Shown here: piece after piece, positions 55,602 through 63,999 of the stretch
How the letters are laid out: every line of letters starts with the position of its first letter
How positions within the stretch are numbered: position 1 is the stretch's first letter
Source: Olsenella sp. Marseille-P4559
GTDB taxonomy: Bacteria > Actinomycetota > Coriobacteriia > Coriobacteriales > Atopobiaceae
Reading direction: 5' to 3'
Length of the DNA: 64,000 nucleotides
NCBI RefSeq assembly: GCF_900605015.1
Contig: NZ_LR027573.1
Coordinates: 718,858 to 782,857, forward strand
Translations under genes and position numbers: made by a program
Notes under the pieces: generated by a model
The model's database searches: none
What the model saw: the letters and a program-made list of their open reading frames with translations, nothing else
Told to the model about the DNA's origin: nothing

Positions 55602-57134
55602 TCAGCTATTGCTGCTGTCGTCGAACCTTTTCCCCGTCAAGCGGTAGCGCCTCCTCGGGCTGTTGAGCGACCCGATCCCCTCAAGGATGCCTTCGTCGAT
55701 GAGGACGTTGATGTACCCGCGTGCCGTCTTCTTGGACACGCCCGCTGCGTCAGCGATCTCTGTCGCCGAGACGCTCTCCCGCATGGAGGCGAAGTCGAGC
55801 ACCGCTTCGAGCACATTTCTGCGCGAGTATTCCATGCCCTCCTGCTCCGTCATGCTGCGATGCCTGAAGATGATGCGGAAGCCGTCGAGGTCGTTGTCAA
55901 TGATTGGCTTCTCCATGAGGGCCTCAGCGAGCGCGTTGCGGATTATACGGTACCCGGTGCCGCGGTTCTCGACCACCTTGCCCTGCTTGCCGTCTATGTC
56001 GGTGTATGGTACCTGCTCCAAGATACGCGAGAGGGCCTGGTTTCGCGACGTGGTTCCTCCTCGCTGGCCGAGCTGATCAACTGTGAGCGATCCATAGAGT
56101 CCGCCAGGATTGCTGATCTCAAGCCTGTCGGGATACAGGTCAACCATCACGGGCTCGCCCTGTCCCTCGGGAGAGTAATCACGGTGCATGAGCGCGTTGG
56201 CCACCGCCTCGCGCACGGCATCGAGGGGATAGTCCGGCACGTCCTCCCTGAGTGCGCCCTTCACTATCGCCCCGTGCTTGATGTTGCGGGACACGGCGCG
56301 CAGCGTGTCAACTATCATCTGCGGAATTGACCCGTCGAGGTTGGCGATGTCCTCGAAGCGCTTCCCCTGCGGTGAGAGCGTCCCCTTTTCGCTTGCGGGG
56401 TAGCTTGAGAACACGACGTTGAGCCGCGGAAAGAACTTCTGAGGATACTTGCCGAGGGCGAGGATACCCGCGAGCGTGGGGCGCATCATCCCGTCACCGT
56501 CGTCGACTATCACCCTGCGGTTGGCCAGCAGCGTCTCGTCGTCCACGGCGTCAGCCCTACCGAAGGAGGAGTTGCGCTCCGCGGCAATCCAGGCCGCCAG
56601 CAAGTCCTTGTCGAGGTCGTCCATGGTGGCGTCCGGCACGACGACGGTGTCGTTTCTCGCGCTCCGAAGCTGATTCTCGATGAAGCGGTCAATCTCGTAG
56701 GGCGTCATCTTGTGGTCACCGTCGCCCGTGCGAATGTAAGAGCCGTTGCGCTGTCCTTGCTTCCTCACATAACAGGGCTTCTGCCTAGCTGGCGCCTCGG
56801 GGATGTTCGCCACCACGACGGGCGCTCCCTCGAAGGCGAGCACGTGGATATCCGGGGCGAGCGCTGGAATCACGCCTTCTCGCGCCGTCTGGGCGCAGCC
56901 TGCTTGGGTCGCCTTGGCGTCGAAATCCTTCACAGGGTGGAACCTGCGCCCCTCCCGAATGCCAAAGATAATCGTCCCGCCCGCAGTGTTGGCGAACGCT
57001 GACACCGTCTCTGCGGTGGTCTTGGGAAACCCGCCCGACGCATCCTTCAGTTCGTACTCGGCGAGGTCCGTACCAGCGAGGCGCATGCGCTCGATTGCTG
57101 CAGAGAGCTCTTTGTCATCAACTATCGCAGGCAT
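55602..57134 (-). CDS. Schlafen/AlbA_2 ATP-binding regulator-like protein
   Basis: A 510-residue protein. The N-terminal AlbA_2 (Schlafen-like) domain reads YELKDASGGFPKTTAETVSA-FANTAGGTIIFGI, followed by YVRKQGQRNGSYIRTGD. A central GHKL-like ATP-binding region has AVREAVANALMHRDYS (N box), NPGGLYG (G box) and VENRGTGYRI. A C-terminal winged helix has VSATEIADAAGVSKKTARGY. The family is common next to defence and mobile genes. Promoter-proximal ACTGTGGAAG...CTTCCACAGT at 57211-57236 could be its own operator. Confidence 0.85.
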   Translation of the reverse strand: MPAIVDDKELSAAIERMRLAGTDLAEYELKDASGGFPKTTAETVSAFANTAGGTIIFGIREGRRFHPVKDFDAKATQAGCAQTAREGVIPALAPDIHVLAFEGAPVVVANIPEAPARQKPCYVRKQGQRNGSYIRTGDGDHKMTPYEIDRFIENQLRSARNDTVVVPDATMDDLDKDLLAAWIAAERNSSFGRADAVDDETLLANRRVIVDDGDGMMRPTLAGILALGKYPQKFFPRLNVVFSSYPASEKGTLSPQGKRFEDIANLDGSIPQMIVDTLRAVSRNIKHGAIVKGALREDVPDYPLDAVREAVANALMHRDYSPEGQGEPVMVDLYPDRLEISNPGGLYGSLTVDQLGQRGGTTSRNQALSRILEQVPYTDIDGKQGKVVENRGTGYRIIRNALAEALMEKPIIDNDLDGFRIIFRHRSMTEQEGMEYSRRNVLEAVLDFASMRESVSATEIADAAGVSKKTARGYINVLIDEGILEGIGSLNSPRRRYRLTGKRFDDSSNS

Positions 57135-57210
57135 GTCAACCTCCGCCCCTGCACCGATGAGCTAATCCACGCAACCACGGCACATACTCGACTTGGGAAC
57201 ATAGTGTGGA

Positions 57211-57242
57211 ACTGTGGAAGATAGACTTCCACAGTAACTTCC
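57211..57242. repeat. Inverted repeat, right end, with operator-like palindrome
   Basis: ACTGTGGAAG-ataga-CTTCCACAGT (57211-57235) is a perfect 10-bp palindrome. The stretch CTTCCACAGTAACTTCC (57226-57242) mirrors the left end at 55556-55572. Confidence 0.65.
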
Positions 57243-57453
57243 TAAGTAGAACTAAAAACTTCTCCAGTATTATATGACGATTAGCAGTAACGAGACAGAT
57301 ATCGGCACGGAAATAGGCCATGCCCTCGGCCTGGGTGAGTTCTTTCCAATTCTCGGTCATTTCGGTGCTTCTTCTTCCCACCACCTGAACTGCTGTTCTG
57401 CGACTCAGAAATTCGAGATTGGGAAGACCGATAAGATGACTCTTGCAGAGAAC

Positions 57454-57576
57454 GAGGAAAGAACCGCAGATTGCATGGACTGCTATAACGACGAGAGGTG
57501 TCAGAAGCGTCTTGGCAACGTTACACCAACCACCTATGCAAGAAAGCTAAAGAAGCTGGCTGCCTACTGGAATTGA
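57454..57576 (+). mobile_element. IS3-family transposase C-terminal remnant
   Basis: The last 40 codons read CMDCYNDERCQKRLGNVTPT-TYARKL, similar to the end of IS3-type OrfB (YxNxERxQxxLGxxTPxxYR). The preceding codons of the open frame show no transposase core, so only a stub remains. Confidence 0.5.
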
Positions 57577-57625
57577 CCGTCCGTTGGATGGGGTCCACAT
57601 CTCATCGCACTTAGGCACCTACTCC

Positions 57626-57731
57626 CCCACCCCGCGCGTCAGCGGCTCCCCCGGATCTTCTCGTCCAGCAGCGCAGCGTACTCGTCGGGACGGGCGCACT
57701 GGTAGCCGCAGTGTTTGTGGCCAGGCGCATC
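57626..57731. repeat. Direct repeat, right copy
   Basis: The counterpart of 55392-55497, located at the 3' end of the intact hydrolase gene. Confidence 0.75.
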
Positions 57732-58490
57732 CATGAACTCCGCCCCCGGGTACCTCCTGAGCACGCGCCCGCGCGACGTGCGGGCCGACTCCCCGCTCCC
57801 CCACAGGAAGACGCGGCGCCGGACCACGTCCGGCGGCAGGCCCGGCAGCCTGCACTCGCAGAAGGTCGCGGACTCATGGGCCACCGACGCGTCGGGGACG
57901 AACGAGCACACCTCCATGCAGTCGCGCGCCACCTCCCTGTAGACGGGCGCCCCGTCACCGAGAAAGCGCCCGAGCATGCCCCTCTCGAGCATGGCGTCGA
58001 GCGCATCACCGGTTGCGCCAGCAGCACCATCGCGCCTGGCAACGCGGACCATGCGGCGGAGGACGGCTCGCACGGCGAGCTCGACCGGCTTGGGGAAGTC
58101 GAAGAACCAGACGTCAGAGGCGATGGAACCCTCCCGTGCGATGTCGAGCGCATTGATGGCGCCCATCGAAGTGCCATGCGTCATCGCAAGGTGTCCGACG
58201 CCCCGGTCACGCAGCCAACCGACGACCTTGTCCGTGGCATCCTCCTTGGAGAGGTAGTCACTTCCGCCGCGAACGTGTCCGTCCAACGTGACGAGCACGA
58301 CGCAGTAGCCTTCGCTCAACCTGTCGGCCACAGGGCGCAGCGTGGCGCCCGTGCAGAACGAGCCTGGCAGCATCAGTACCATGGGGTTCCCCGGATCTCC
58401 CACCACGTCAAACCTCATGTGCGTCTGTCCCCTCGCATATCCGACATGTGCCCACACGAACCCGGACAAGGCTTTCGCATGGTCCAACAT
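57639..58490 (-). CDS. Alpha/beta hydrolase
   Basis: A 283-residue hydrolase. MVLMLPGSFCTGATLRPVAD is the oxyanion region, MTHGTSMGAINALDIA the nucleophile elbow (G-T-S-M-G), and APGHKHCGYQCARPDEYAAL contains the catalytic His at the C terminus. The acid is probably in VFLWGSGES-x. The substrate is unknown. The start could also be the ATG at MRFDVVGD (stronger GAGGGG), as the N-terminal 24 residues are less conserved. A truncated second copy of its 3' end is at 55392. Confidence 0.8.
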   Translation of the reverse strand: MLDHAKALSGFVWAHVGYARGQTHMRFDVVGDPGNPMVLMLPGSFCTGATLRPVADRLSEGYCVVLVTLDGHVRGGSDYLSKEDATDKVVGWLRDRGVGHLAMTHGTSMGAINALDIAREGSIASDVWFFDFPKPVELAVRAVLRRMVRVARRDGAAGATGDALDAMLERGMLGRFLGDGAPVYREVARDCMEVCSFVPDASVAHESATFCECRLPGLPPDVVRRRVFLWGSGESARTSRGRVLRRYPGAEFMDAPGHKHCGYQCARPDEYAALLDEKIRGSR

Positions 58491-58605
58491 CCCATGAAGT
58501 ATCGTACTATAAATTAGCCAAAACTAACTGTTGCGATATACTCTCGAATGGGCGGAGACAACCCTCGGGGCCACTTTAGTGTGATGAGACGAACACGCAG
58601 GCGAC

Positions 58606-59247
58606 ATGATGAAAGGACAGCGCATGGGACTGTTCGCACGCTTCGTCAACAACACCCGCAAGCCCGAAGGGATCCTGGGCTCGCTCATGGTCAGCGGGAT
58701 GAACTCTGGGCACGCGGCCCTGGCTGATTGGGGCATGGACAAGTTCCCACCGATGGCCCCCGCAGACATCATCGACCTGGGCTGCGGCGGTGGCAGGAAC
58801 GCGGCAACGCTCATGAGACGCTACCCGCATGCGCGCATGTGCGCCCTCGACTACGCCCCCCTCTCCGTCAAGAAGGCCACGTCATACAACAGGGCTCAGG
58901 TAGACGAGGGAAGATGCAGGGTACTGCAGGGGGACGTCTCGAAGCTCGACCTTCCCGATGGCTCATTTGATCTGGCCACGGCGTTCGAGACCATCTACTT
59001 TTGGCCCAGCCTTAAGGAGTGCTTCGCACACGTGCATCGAATCCTGCGCGCCGGTGGCCACTTCTGCATAGTCAACGAGTCGGATGGGACGGATGCGGCG
59101 TCGCTCAGGTTCCAGCGGATCATCGATGGCATGCGCTGCTACACCACAGAGCAGATCGGTGACGCGCTGCGGGGCGCGGGATTCACGACCGTAACCTGCC
59201 ACCACCACGAGTCAAGGCCATGGATCGCGGTGACGGCACGGGCGTGA
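58606..59247 (+). CDS. Class I SAM-dependent methyltransferase
   Basis: A 213-residue methyltransferase. Motif I is IIDLGCGGGRNAATLM, motif II ARMCALDYAPLSVKKA, and the acidic-loop region FDLATAFETIYFWPSLKECF. The C terminus is the short Methyltransf_11 type. It begins behind GACATG; ATG 58606 or the near ATG of MKGQRMG could serve. Acceptor unknown (small molecule more likely than nucleic acid). Confidence 0.85.
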   Translation: MMKGQRMGLFARFVNNTRKPEGILGSLMVSGMNSGHAALADWGMDKFPPMAPADIIDLGCGGGRNAATLMRRYPHARMCALDYAPLSVKKATSYNRAQVDEGRCRVLQGDVSKLDLPDGSFDLATAFETIYFWPSLKECFAHVHRILRAGGHFCIVNESDGTDAASLRFQRIIDGMRCYTTEQIGDALRGAGFTTVTCHHHESRPWIAVTARA

Positions 59248-59327
59248 GCGAGATGCCGACCCATCCCAGCCCGCACGACAAGCCGACATCATCGACGGTC
59301 CGCCCTCTGCCGAACCTGGTTGCCGCC

Positions 59328-60361
59328 CTACCGCAGCTGTCGCGCGCTCTCCTCGAGGATGCGCATCTGCATCATGGTCTCCTCGGGCGTAACGAGTTGG
59401 GGCACACCGTGGGCGACGGTCTCGTACAGCGCGTCATACCACTGGGAATAGTTGCTGCGCACCGAGGAAACGCGCTCCTCGTGCAGGCCCTCGGCGTCCT
59501 CGTAGCGCAAGGTTCCCCACTGCCCTGGCGCATCCAGGCCAAAGTCATCGTGCCCTGAGGGCAGGTAGAAATGCTTGAGGTCACGTTCCTGCTGGTCCTT
59601 GTCCCACTTGATGTAGGCGCCCCTGTCACCATAGAGCGCAAAGCTCGGACGTGGAAAAGCTGTCGAGTAGTTGTCCTGCGCCGTTGCCTTGAGTCCAAGG
59701 TCGTCGTAGTAGAGGTCATAGTCGAAGTAGTCGTTGGCCATTCCCTCGCCCTGCAGCTGCCTGAATTCGCCACGCCAATGGTCGGGCATGCCAAACCAGC
59801 TGATGAGCTGGTCGAGGCAGTGCGAGGCGTGTCCATAGGCGGCCTGGCTGACAACGTCGAGCGGCTTGCCGGCAAGCATCCGAGGGCGCCAATAGTCGTA
59901 GCTCGTCACCACCTCGAAGACATGCCCCAGCCTGCCAGACGCAAGCACCTGCCGTGCCATAAGGAAGTCAGAGTCAAAGCGGCGGTTCTGGTAGCACTGG
60001 ACCGTGACGCCCTCGGCACTGGCAAGGTCGAAGAACTCCCGCGCCGGCGCAGCGGTCGCCGAGAAGGGCTTGTCAACCGTCACATGCTTGCCGACCTCAA
60101 GGGCCTTCTTGGCCATCTCGAAGTGAAGGTCGGAGGGCGTCGTCACCTCGACGATGTCCACCTCGGGGTCGTCCAGCATGCCCTCGAGGTCCGTGGTGTA
60201 CGCCACGCCAGGCACCTCGGGCCATGCCGTGTGATCTATGTGACGAGCCTCGATGGCCTTGATGCAGAGCTTCTCCTGACGCGCGAGCACGTAGGGTATG
60301 TGATAGCGGTTGACAATCTTGCCATGCCGACGCATGCAACGTTGGGTGTTCGACCCTACAT
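59328..60361 (-). pseudogene. Gfo/Idh/MocA family oxidoreductase, broken 5' end
   Basis: The open frame from 60335 gives NRYHIPYVLARQEKLCIKAI, EVTTPSDLHFEMAKKALEVG-KHVTVDKPFS (family catalytic Lys in EKP/DKPF) and a complete C-terminal domain. The usual N-terminal Rossmann start (V-G-x-G-K-I) is missing. Upstream, a perfect AAGGAGG is followed 7 nt later by ATG (60361-60359) and at once by TAG. In that frame NVACVGM is readable, and one base is missing before KIVNRYH. So the intended start is ATG 60361, ruined by a nonsense codon and a one-base loss. Confidence 0.7.
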
Positions 60362-60375
60362 GAGATGACCCTCCT

Positions 60376-60896
60376 TCATCCTTGGCTCAGTCATGTCTCC
60401 TGTACGCCGAACCCCTGGTCCTGCGGCACACGGGCGCGACCATTCCCTAGAGCCTTCCGTCATCACGCGTCAGACCCAACGAGGAAAGACGGCTGCACTG
60501 AACAGTGTAGCGACGAGTGCCGCTCTGGCAAACAGAACCGCAGAAACCAGCGACAGATGGGCTCTCGCGCACCCCCCTGTACATGCAGTCGAGCCTGCAC
60601 GCCTCACGCAACCTGAAGGCAGAGGCGCACCGTAAGAACGTGATTGTGACCCCTCCGTTGTCGCCCCTCTTCCGCGGTGAGCTACAGGTAGCCCCTGACA
60701 CCCGCAAACACCACGCAGATGTCAGGGGGAGGCTCCTGGAATCGAATCACTCCCGAAGTCGTACTCGCGTGCTTGTGCCATGATGCATGCAACCTTCTTG
60801 GCACCTGACAGGAAACCAGCGAGCATGACAGGGATGAAGCCGTCGATACAGCGTGATACAGCGTCAGGCATGCGACAAGGACGGACCCGCCCGCGT
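60376..60896. other. Intergenic region with a hairpin, no gene seen
   Basis: CCCCTGACA and TGTCAGGGG (60692-60728) form a 9-bp hairpin about 170 bp downstream of the encapsulin stop and could help terminate that operon. Apart from short open frames I see nothing supported. Confidence 0.35.
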
Positions 60897-61679
60897 CTAC
60901 GCCCTGAAGACCACGACTGCGTCAGGGTTCTTGACACGCGGCAGGACGGTCTCAAGCACACGGAAGTCCAGGTTCAAATCCGAGCTTCCCAGGAAACCTG
61001 TAATCAGATCCTGTCCGATGACAAGGTCCATGTTCTGCTCACCTGCACTCAGCAGGACGGCCGTACTCTTAGGAAGCACTGGAGTTCTTAGGACGCCTCC
61101 ATCCAACAACGCAGATACCCTCTGGCTCTCCAACATGCCGGTACCAGGTTGGATTCTCTGGAGCGCAACATAGAGGTCCGAACTCACGACAAGTGCGGTC
61201 CTGCCATATGTGTGGGCATCAAGCATGTGCTCGAGCCCTTCGCTCGTGTCCGCAAAGGCGTTCTCGCCCTGCGACCAGTCGCGTATCTTTACGGTCTTGG
61301 CACCGGGGGTTCCTACCAGGCCCCTTACGCCCAGCTCGTCGTTGCCCAGGAAGACGAGCTCGTCTTCCTGCAGAGCAACACTGCTTGCGGCGGCCGTCAC
61401 CTTCGAAAGCGAGAGGGGCACACTCAGACGCTCTGCCTCCTGGAGGTCACGCCACGCGAGCGTGAAGTCCGTCGAGAGCACTGGGACTTCGACGGGGCGC
61501 ACCTTGCCCCCAGTCGCATCCTCCAGCTCCACAGAGCGCACACCTGCACCCAAAGGACCATAGAGACCAAGCACGTGACGCCCCACGAGCACAGAGCGCG
61601 CGGCAGCTATGACTTTTGCATCTATCTCCCGCCACTGGCCTTTTGTCAGGTGGCTATCATCTCTCATCAAATAGTCCAT
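60897..61679 (-). CDS. Encapsulin shell protein
   Basis: A 260-residue HK97-fold nanocompartment protein (Linocin-M18 family). MDYLMRDDSHLTKGQWREID is the characteristic start, VGRHVLGLYGPLGAGV the P-domain lead, and the last part, DLYVALQRIQPGTGMLESQR and LITGFLGSSDLNLDFRVLET, the A-domain. Shells of this type enclose the cargo encoded just upstream. I start at ATG 61679; the AAGGAGG is somewhat far (about 14 nt). Two-gene operon with the ferritin-like cargo, 43 nt apart. Confidence 0.9.
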   Translation of the reverse strand: MDYLMRDDSHLTKGQWREIDAKVIAAARSVLVGRHVLGLYGPLGAGVRSVELEDATGGKVRPVEVPVLSTDFTLAWRDLQEAERLSVPLSLSKVTAAASSVALQEDELVFLGNDELGVRGLVGTPGAKTVKIRDWSQGENAFADTSEGLEHMLDAHTYGRTALVVSSDLYVALQRIQPGTGMLESQRVSALLDGGVLRTPVLPKSTAVLLSAGEQNMDLVIGQDLITGFLGSSDLNLDFRVLETVLPRVKNPDAVVVFRA

Positions 61680-61722
61680 GGTCTTTACCCATCCTCCTTG
61701 TAGACTTGAAATCAAGATGTAA

Positions 61723-62121
61723 TCAGAGCAGGCTGCCTACGGTCGGCGCGGCAGATGAATCGTCTTCGCCGTCCGAGCTCTGCGCTGGGGTGGTGCCATT
61801 GGCCGCTGCGGGCAGATCTCCCGCCCCGACGCCAATCTCATCCAGCAGCTCGAGCACCTCCTGGCGACCCGACGCATAGTGCTCCCCCTCCTTGGGGTCA
61901 AGGTAGTTAAGCAAGGTCAGGAGCTCACCCATATGAGCCTTCTCCTCGTCGCGGATGTCAGAGAGCACCGCCTTTGCAACGGGGTCGTCGGTTGCCTGGA
62001 CGTGAGCGTCATAGCCGTATATTGCTTCGAGCTCTCCGGAGAGATCGGCGCGTACCGCTTGAATGAGCTCGCCTTTTGTCATCTCTCGCTCGACGTTGGC
62101 AGAAAATGGATTTCCAAACAT
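61723..62121 (-). CDS. Encapsulated ferritin-like protein (EncFtn) cargo
   Basis: A 132-residue ferritin-like cargo. SGELEAIYGYDAHVQATDD and LSDIRDEEKAHMGELLTLLN supply the metal-binding Glu30, Glu60 and His63 (equivalent to E32, E62, H65 of the known EncFtn). After a disordered Ser/Asp/Ala tail the protein ends APTVGSLL, matching the encapsulin targeting peptide (TVGSL). The cargo oxidises and stores iron inside the shell. ATG 62121 is chosen (GAGAGGTG upstream). Confidence 0.88.
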   Translation of the reverse strand: MFGNPFSANVEREMTKGELIQAVRADLSGELEAIYGYDAHVQATDDPVAKAVLSDIRDEEKAHMGELLTLLNYLDPKEGEHYASGRQEVLELLDEIGVGAGDLPAAANGTTPAQSSDGEDDSSAAPTVGSLL

Positions 62122-62323
62122 GCGAATCACCTCTCGATGGAACACGACGTTACACATGCCAGCCGCTCACTAGTTGCTGGTTCTTGCAGCGGCCATGTAT
62201 CAAGATACTACCCTCGTCTAACTTATTTAGACGCAACGTGCTTGACCTTACACGAGACGCCATGGCAGAGAAACCAATGGGATGACCAGAGGCCTTGGAA
62301 GCTGGGGGCTCGTGACCAACGCC

Positions 62324-63280
62324 CTACCTGTGCACAACCCATACGCCGGCTCTTGCGCTCCCCTCTCGCCCCAGCTTGCCGGCCACCTTGAGCTCCGCAA
62401 CCACACGCTCGGCGGTGCGCTTCGAGCTGCCAAGGCGTTCGGCGAGGGCAGAGACCGTGCCCCTGGGGTTCTCCTCGAAGAATGACAGGGCATCCGACAG
62501 CTCAAGCTCGTGCGCGCTCTGCGGCAGGGCAAAGGGAATGATGGTGTCGCGTATGGCCTCAAGCATGAACTCGACGAATGCCTCGCTCGATTCTCGTGCA
62601 TCCGATTCGGCAAGAGCCGCGTAGTATCCCGCCTGTCGGCTGCGGATGGTGCTCTCGACGGGCAGCCATGCGAGGATCGGCCTCCATCTTGAGAGCAGCA
62701 GCGTGTGCCAGAGCCTGCCCATCCTGCCATTGCCGTCGGCGAATGGGTGGGCGAACTCCAATTCAAAGTGGAAGATGCACGAGGCAAGCAGCGGATGCAT
62801 GGTGGTGCTCTTAAGCCATGCGAACATGTCGGACATGACCTCAGGCACGCACTTGGCAGGCGTCCCGGCATGGATGAGGGTACCACCATCAAACACACCA
62901 ACATTTCCCGAGCGAAAGCGGCCGGCCTCGGGGACAAGCCCTCTCATCATCACTCCATGCGCTCTGAGAAGGTCATCGATTGAGTACGGATTGAGGCATG
63001 GAAGCAACTCATAGGCACGCTGGGCGTTCTTCACCTCAAGAATGTCGTGAGCGTCACCCAATACGTGCTTGCCATCGAGGATCGCCGTCACGGCCTTCTC
63101 GTCAAGCTCGTCCCCCTCAATGAGAAGCGAAGAGCGTATCGTCTTGATGCGCAGCTCGCGGTGGAGCGTAGGACTCGCGGCAAAATTCGACTGGGGAGGT
63201 ATCTTGCCGACGAGCTCGGCAATCTCCATGCAGAGCGAATCAATCTGGTCGTTTCGCTCGAATGGTGGGACGTAGGCCAT
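62324..63280 (-). CDS. Fic-domain AMP transferase with winged-helix C terminus
   Basis: A 318-residue protein. The catalytic Fic motif is HPFADGNGRMGR with the flap GRFRSGNVGVFDGG. An N-terminal inhibitory-type helix is suggested by IRSSLLIEGDELDE (S-x-x-x-E-G). A C-terminal winged helix (VSALAERLGSSKRTAERVVA) suggests DNA binding. ATG 63280 (MAYVPPFERN) has GAGAGG 6 nt upstream. It is likely self-regulated by the operator at 63295-63331. Confidence 0.88.
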   Translation of the reverse strand: MAYVPPFERNDQIDSLCMEIAELVGKIPPQSNFAASPTLHRELRIKTIRSSLLIEGDELDEKAVTAILDGKHVLGDAHDILEVKNAQRAYELLPCLNPYSIDDLLRAHGVMMRGLVPEAGRFRSGNVGVFDGGTLIHAGTPAKCVPEVMSDMFAWLKSTTMHPLLASCIFHFELEFAHPFADGNGRMGRLWHTLLLSRWRPILAWLPVESTIRSRQAGYYAALAESDARESSEAFVEFMLEAIRDTIIPFALPQSAHELELSDALSFFEENPRGTVSALAERLGSSKRTAERVVAELKVAGKLGREGSARAGVWVVHR

Positions 63281-63294
63281 GGGCATCCTCTCAT

Positions 63295-63331
63295 GTATAC
63301 CGCCATAAGTATACCGCCATTGGCGGTATAC
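63295..63331. promoter_or_regulatory. Operator with TATACCGCCA repeats before the Fic gene
   Basis: GTATACCGCCA (63309-63319) and TGGCGGTATAC (63321-63331) make a perfect 11-bp-arm palindrome with a 1-nt centre. A third direct copy is at 63295-63306. On the minus strand a TATACT -10-like box falls inside. Autorepression is likely. Confidence 0.7.
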
Positions 63332-63420
63332 ATGGCCACCCCCCCTGCAAGGCCTGCCAGACGCCCCTCCTAGGCTTGCCGATAGCAGCAAGCCCGCATC
63401 CACGGCACACGTGCATCCAC

Positions 63421-63999
63421 CTACCGCCTCACCCTGTATGCCGTGGCACGGGCGGCACCGACCCGCTCGATGGTGCCGTCCGCCTGCAGCCTCTGGAGGA
63501 TGCGCTCGATGGTGCGCTGGCTCATCGAGGGGTTAGCGTCCATGATCTCGTACTTGGTGGCGGCGCCCATAAGACCATCGAAATACGCACGCAGTATATC
63601 CTCATTGCTCTTACCAGACGACAGGCGCGCGACGCGCTCGTCCAGCTCCCCATAGCAGGCGATGAGGACACCCAGCATGTAGGTCACGAATGGCGCATAG
63701 TCACTCGTGGCATCCTTCCAGCCCACAGAGCTTGCCGCAAGCGCCTCGTAGTAGGTCTGCCTCGTGCGCTCCATCTCGCGCTCGATGGATACGTACTTCC
63801 CCACGAGGTAGCCGCTGCGGTACAGGAGAAGCAGGATGAGCAGGCGACTCATGCGTCCGTTGCCGTCGTTGAACGGGTGGATGGACACAAAGTCGAAGGC
63901 AAAGACCAGCGAGACGAGCAGTGGGTCATGCCTGCCGGTGCCAATCTGCCTTGCATACTCGTCGCAGATTCGCTCCATCGCATGGGGAGTCGCGACGGC
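63421..63999 (-). CDS. Fic-domain protein, C-terminal part (partial)
   Basis: A Fic-family protein whose 5' end lies beyond the window. The motif is SIHPFNDGNGRMSR, and the C-terminal domain has a winged helix (SMSQRTIERILQRLQADGTI). The frame is open to the window edge, upstream of the ATG at 63978. It is about 20% shorter at the visible end than it would be with a full N domain. It is the second Fic gene in a row on this strand, possibly an operon pair with the first. Confidence 0.85.
   Translation of the reverse strand, partial: AVATPHAMERICDEYARQIGTGRHDPLLVSLVFAFDFVSIHPFNDGNGRMSRLLILLLLYRSGYLVGKYVSIEREMERTRQTYYEALAASSVGWKDATSDYAPFVTYMLGVLIACYGELDERVARLSSGKSNEDILRAYFDGLMGAATKYEIMDANPSMSQRTIERILQRLQADGTIERVGAARATAYRVRR

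Noticed and set aside
60735-60780. Possible tRNA/tmRNA-like T-loop (GATTCGATT) on the minus strand
   Set aside because: The flanking bases do not pair as a T stem and no acceptor stem or other arms are present.
60722-60961. Minus-strand 79-codon frame downstream of encapsulin
   Set aside because: It has a plausible-looking end (LAGFLSGAKKVACI) but no ribosome-binding site and no family I recognise.
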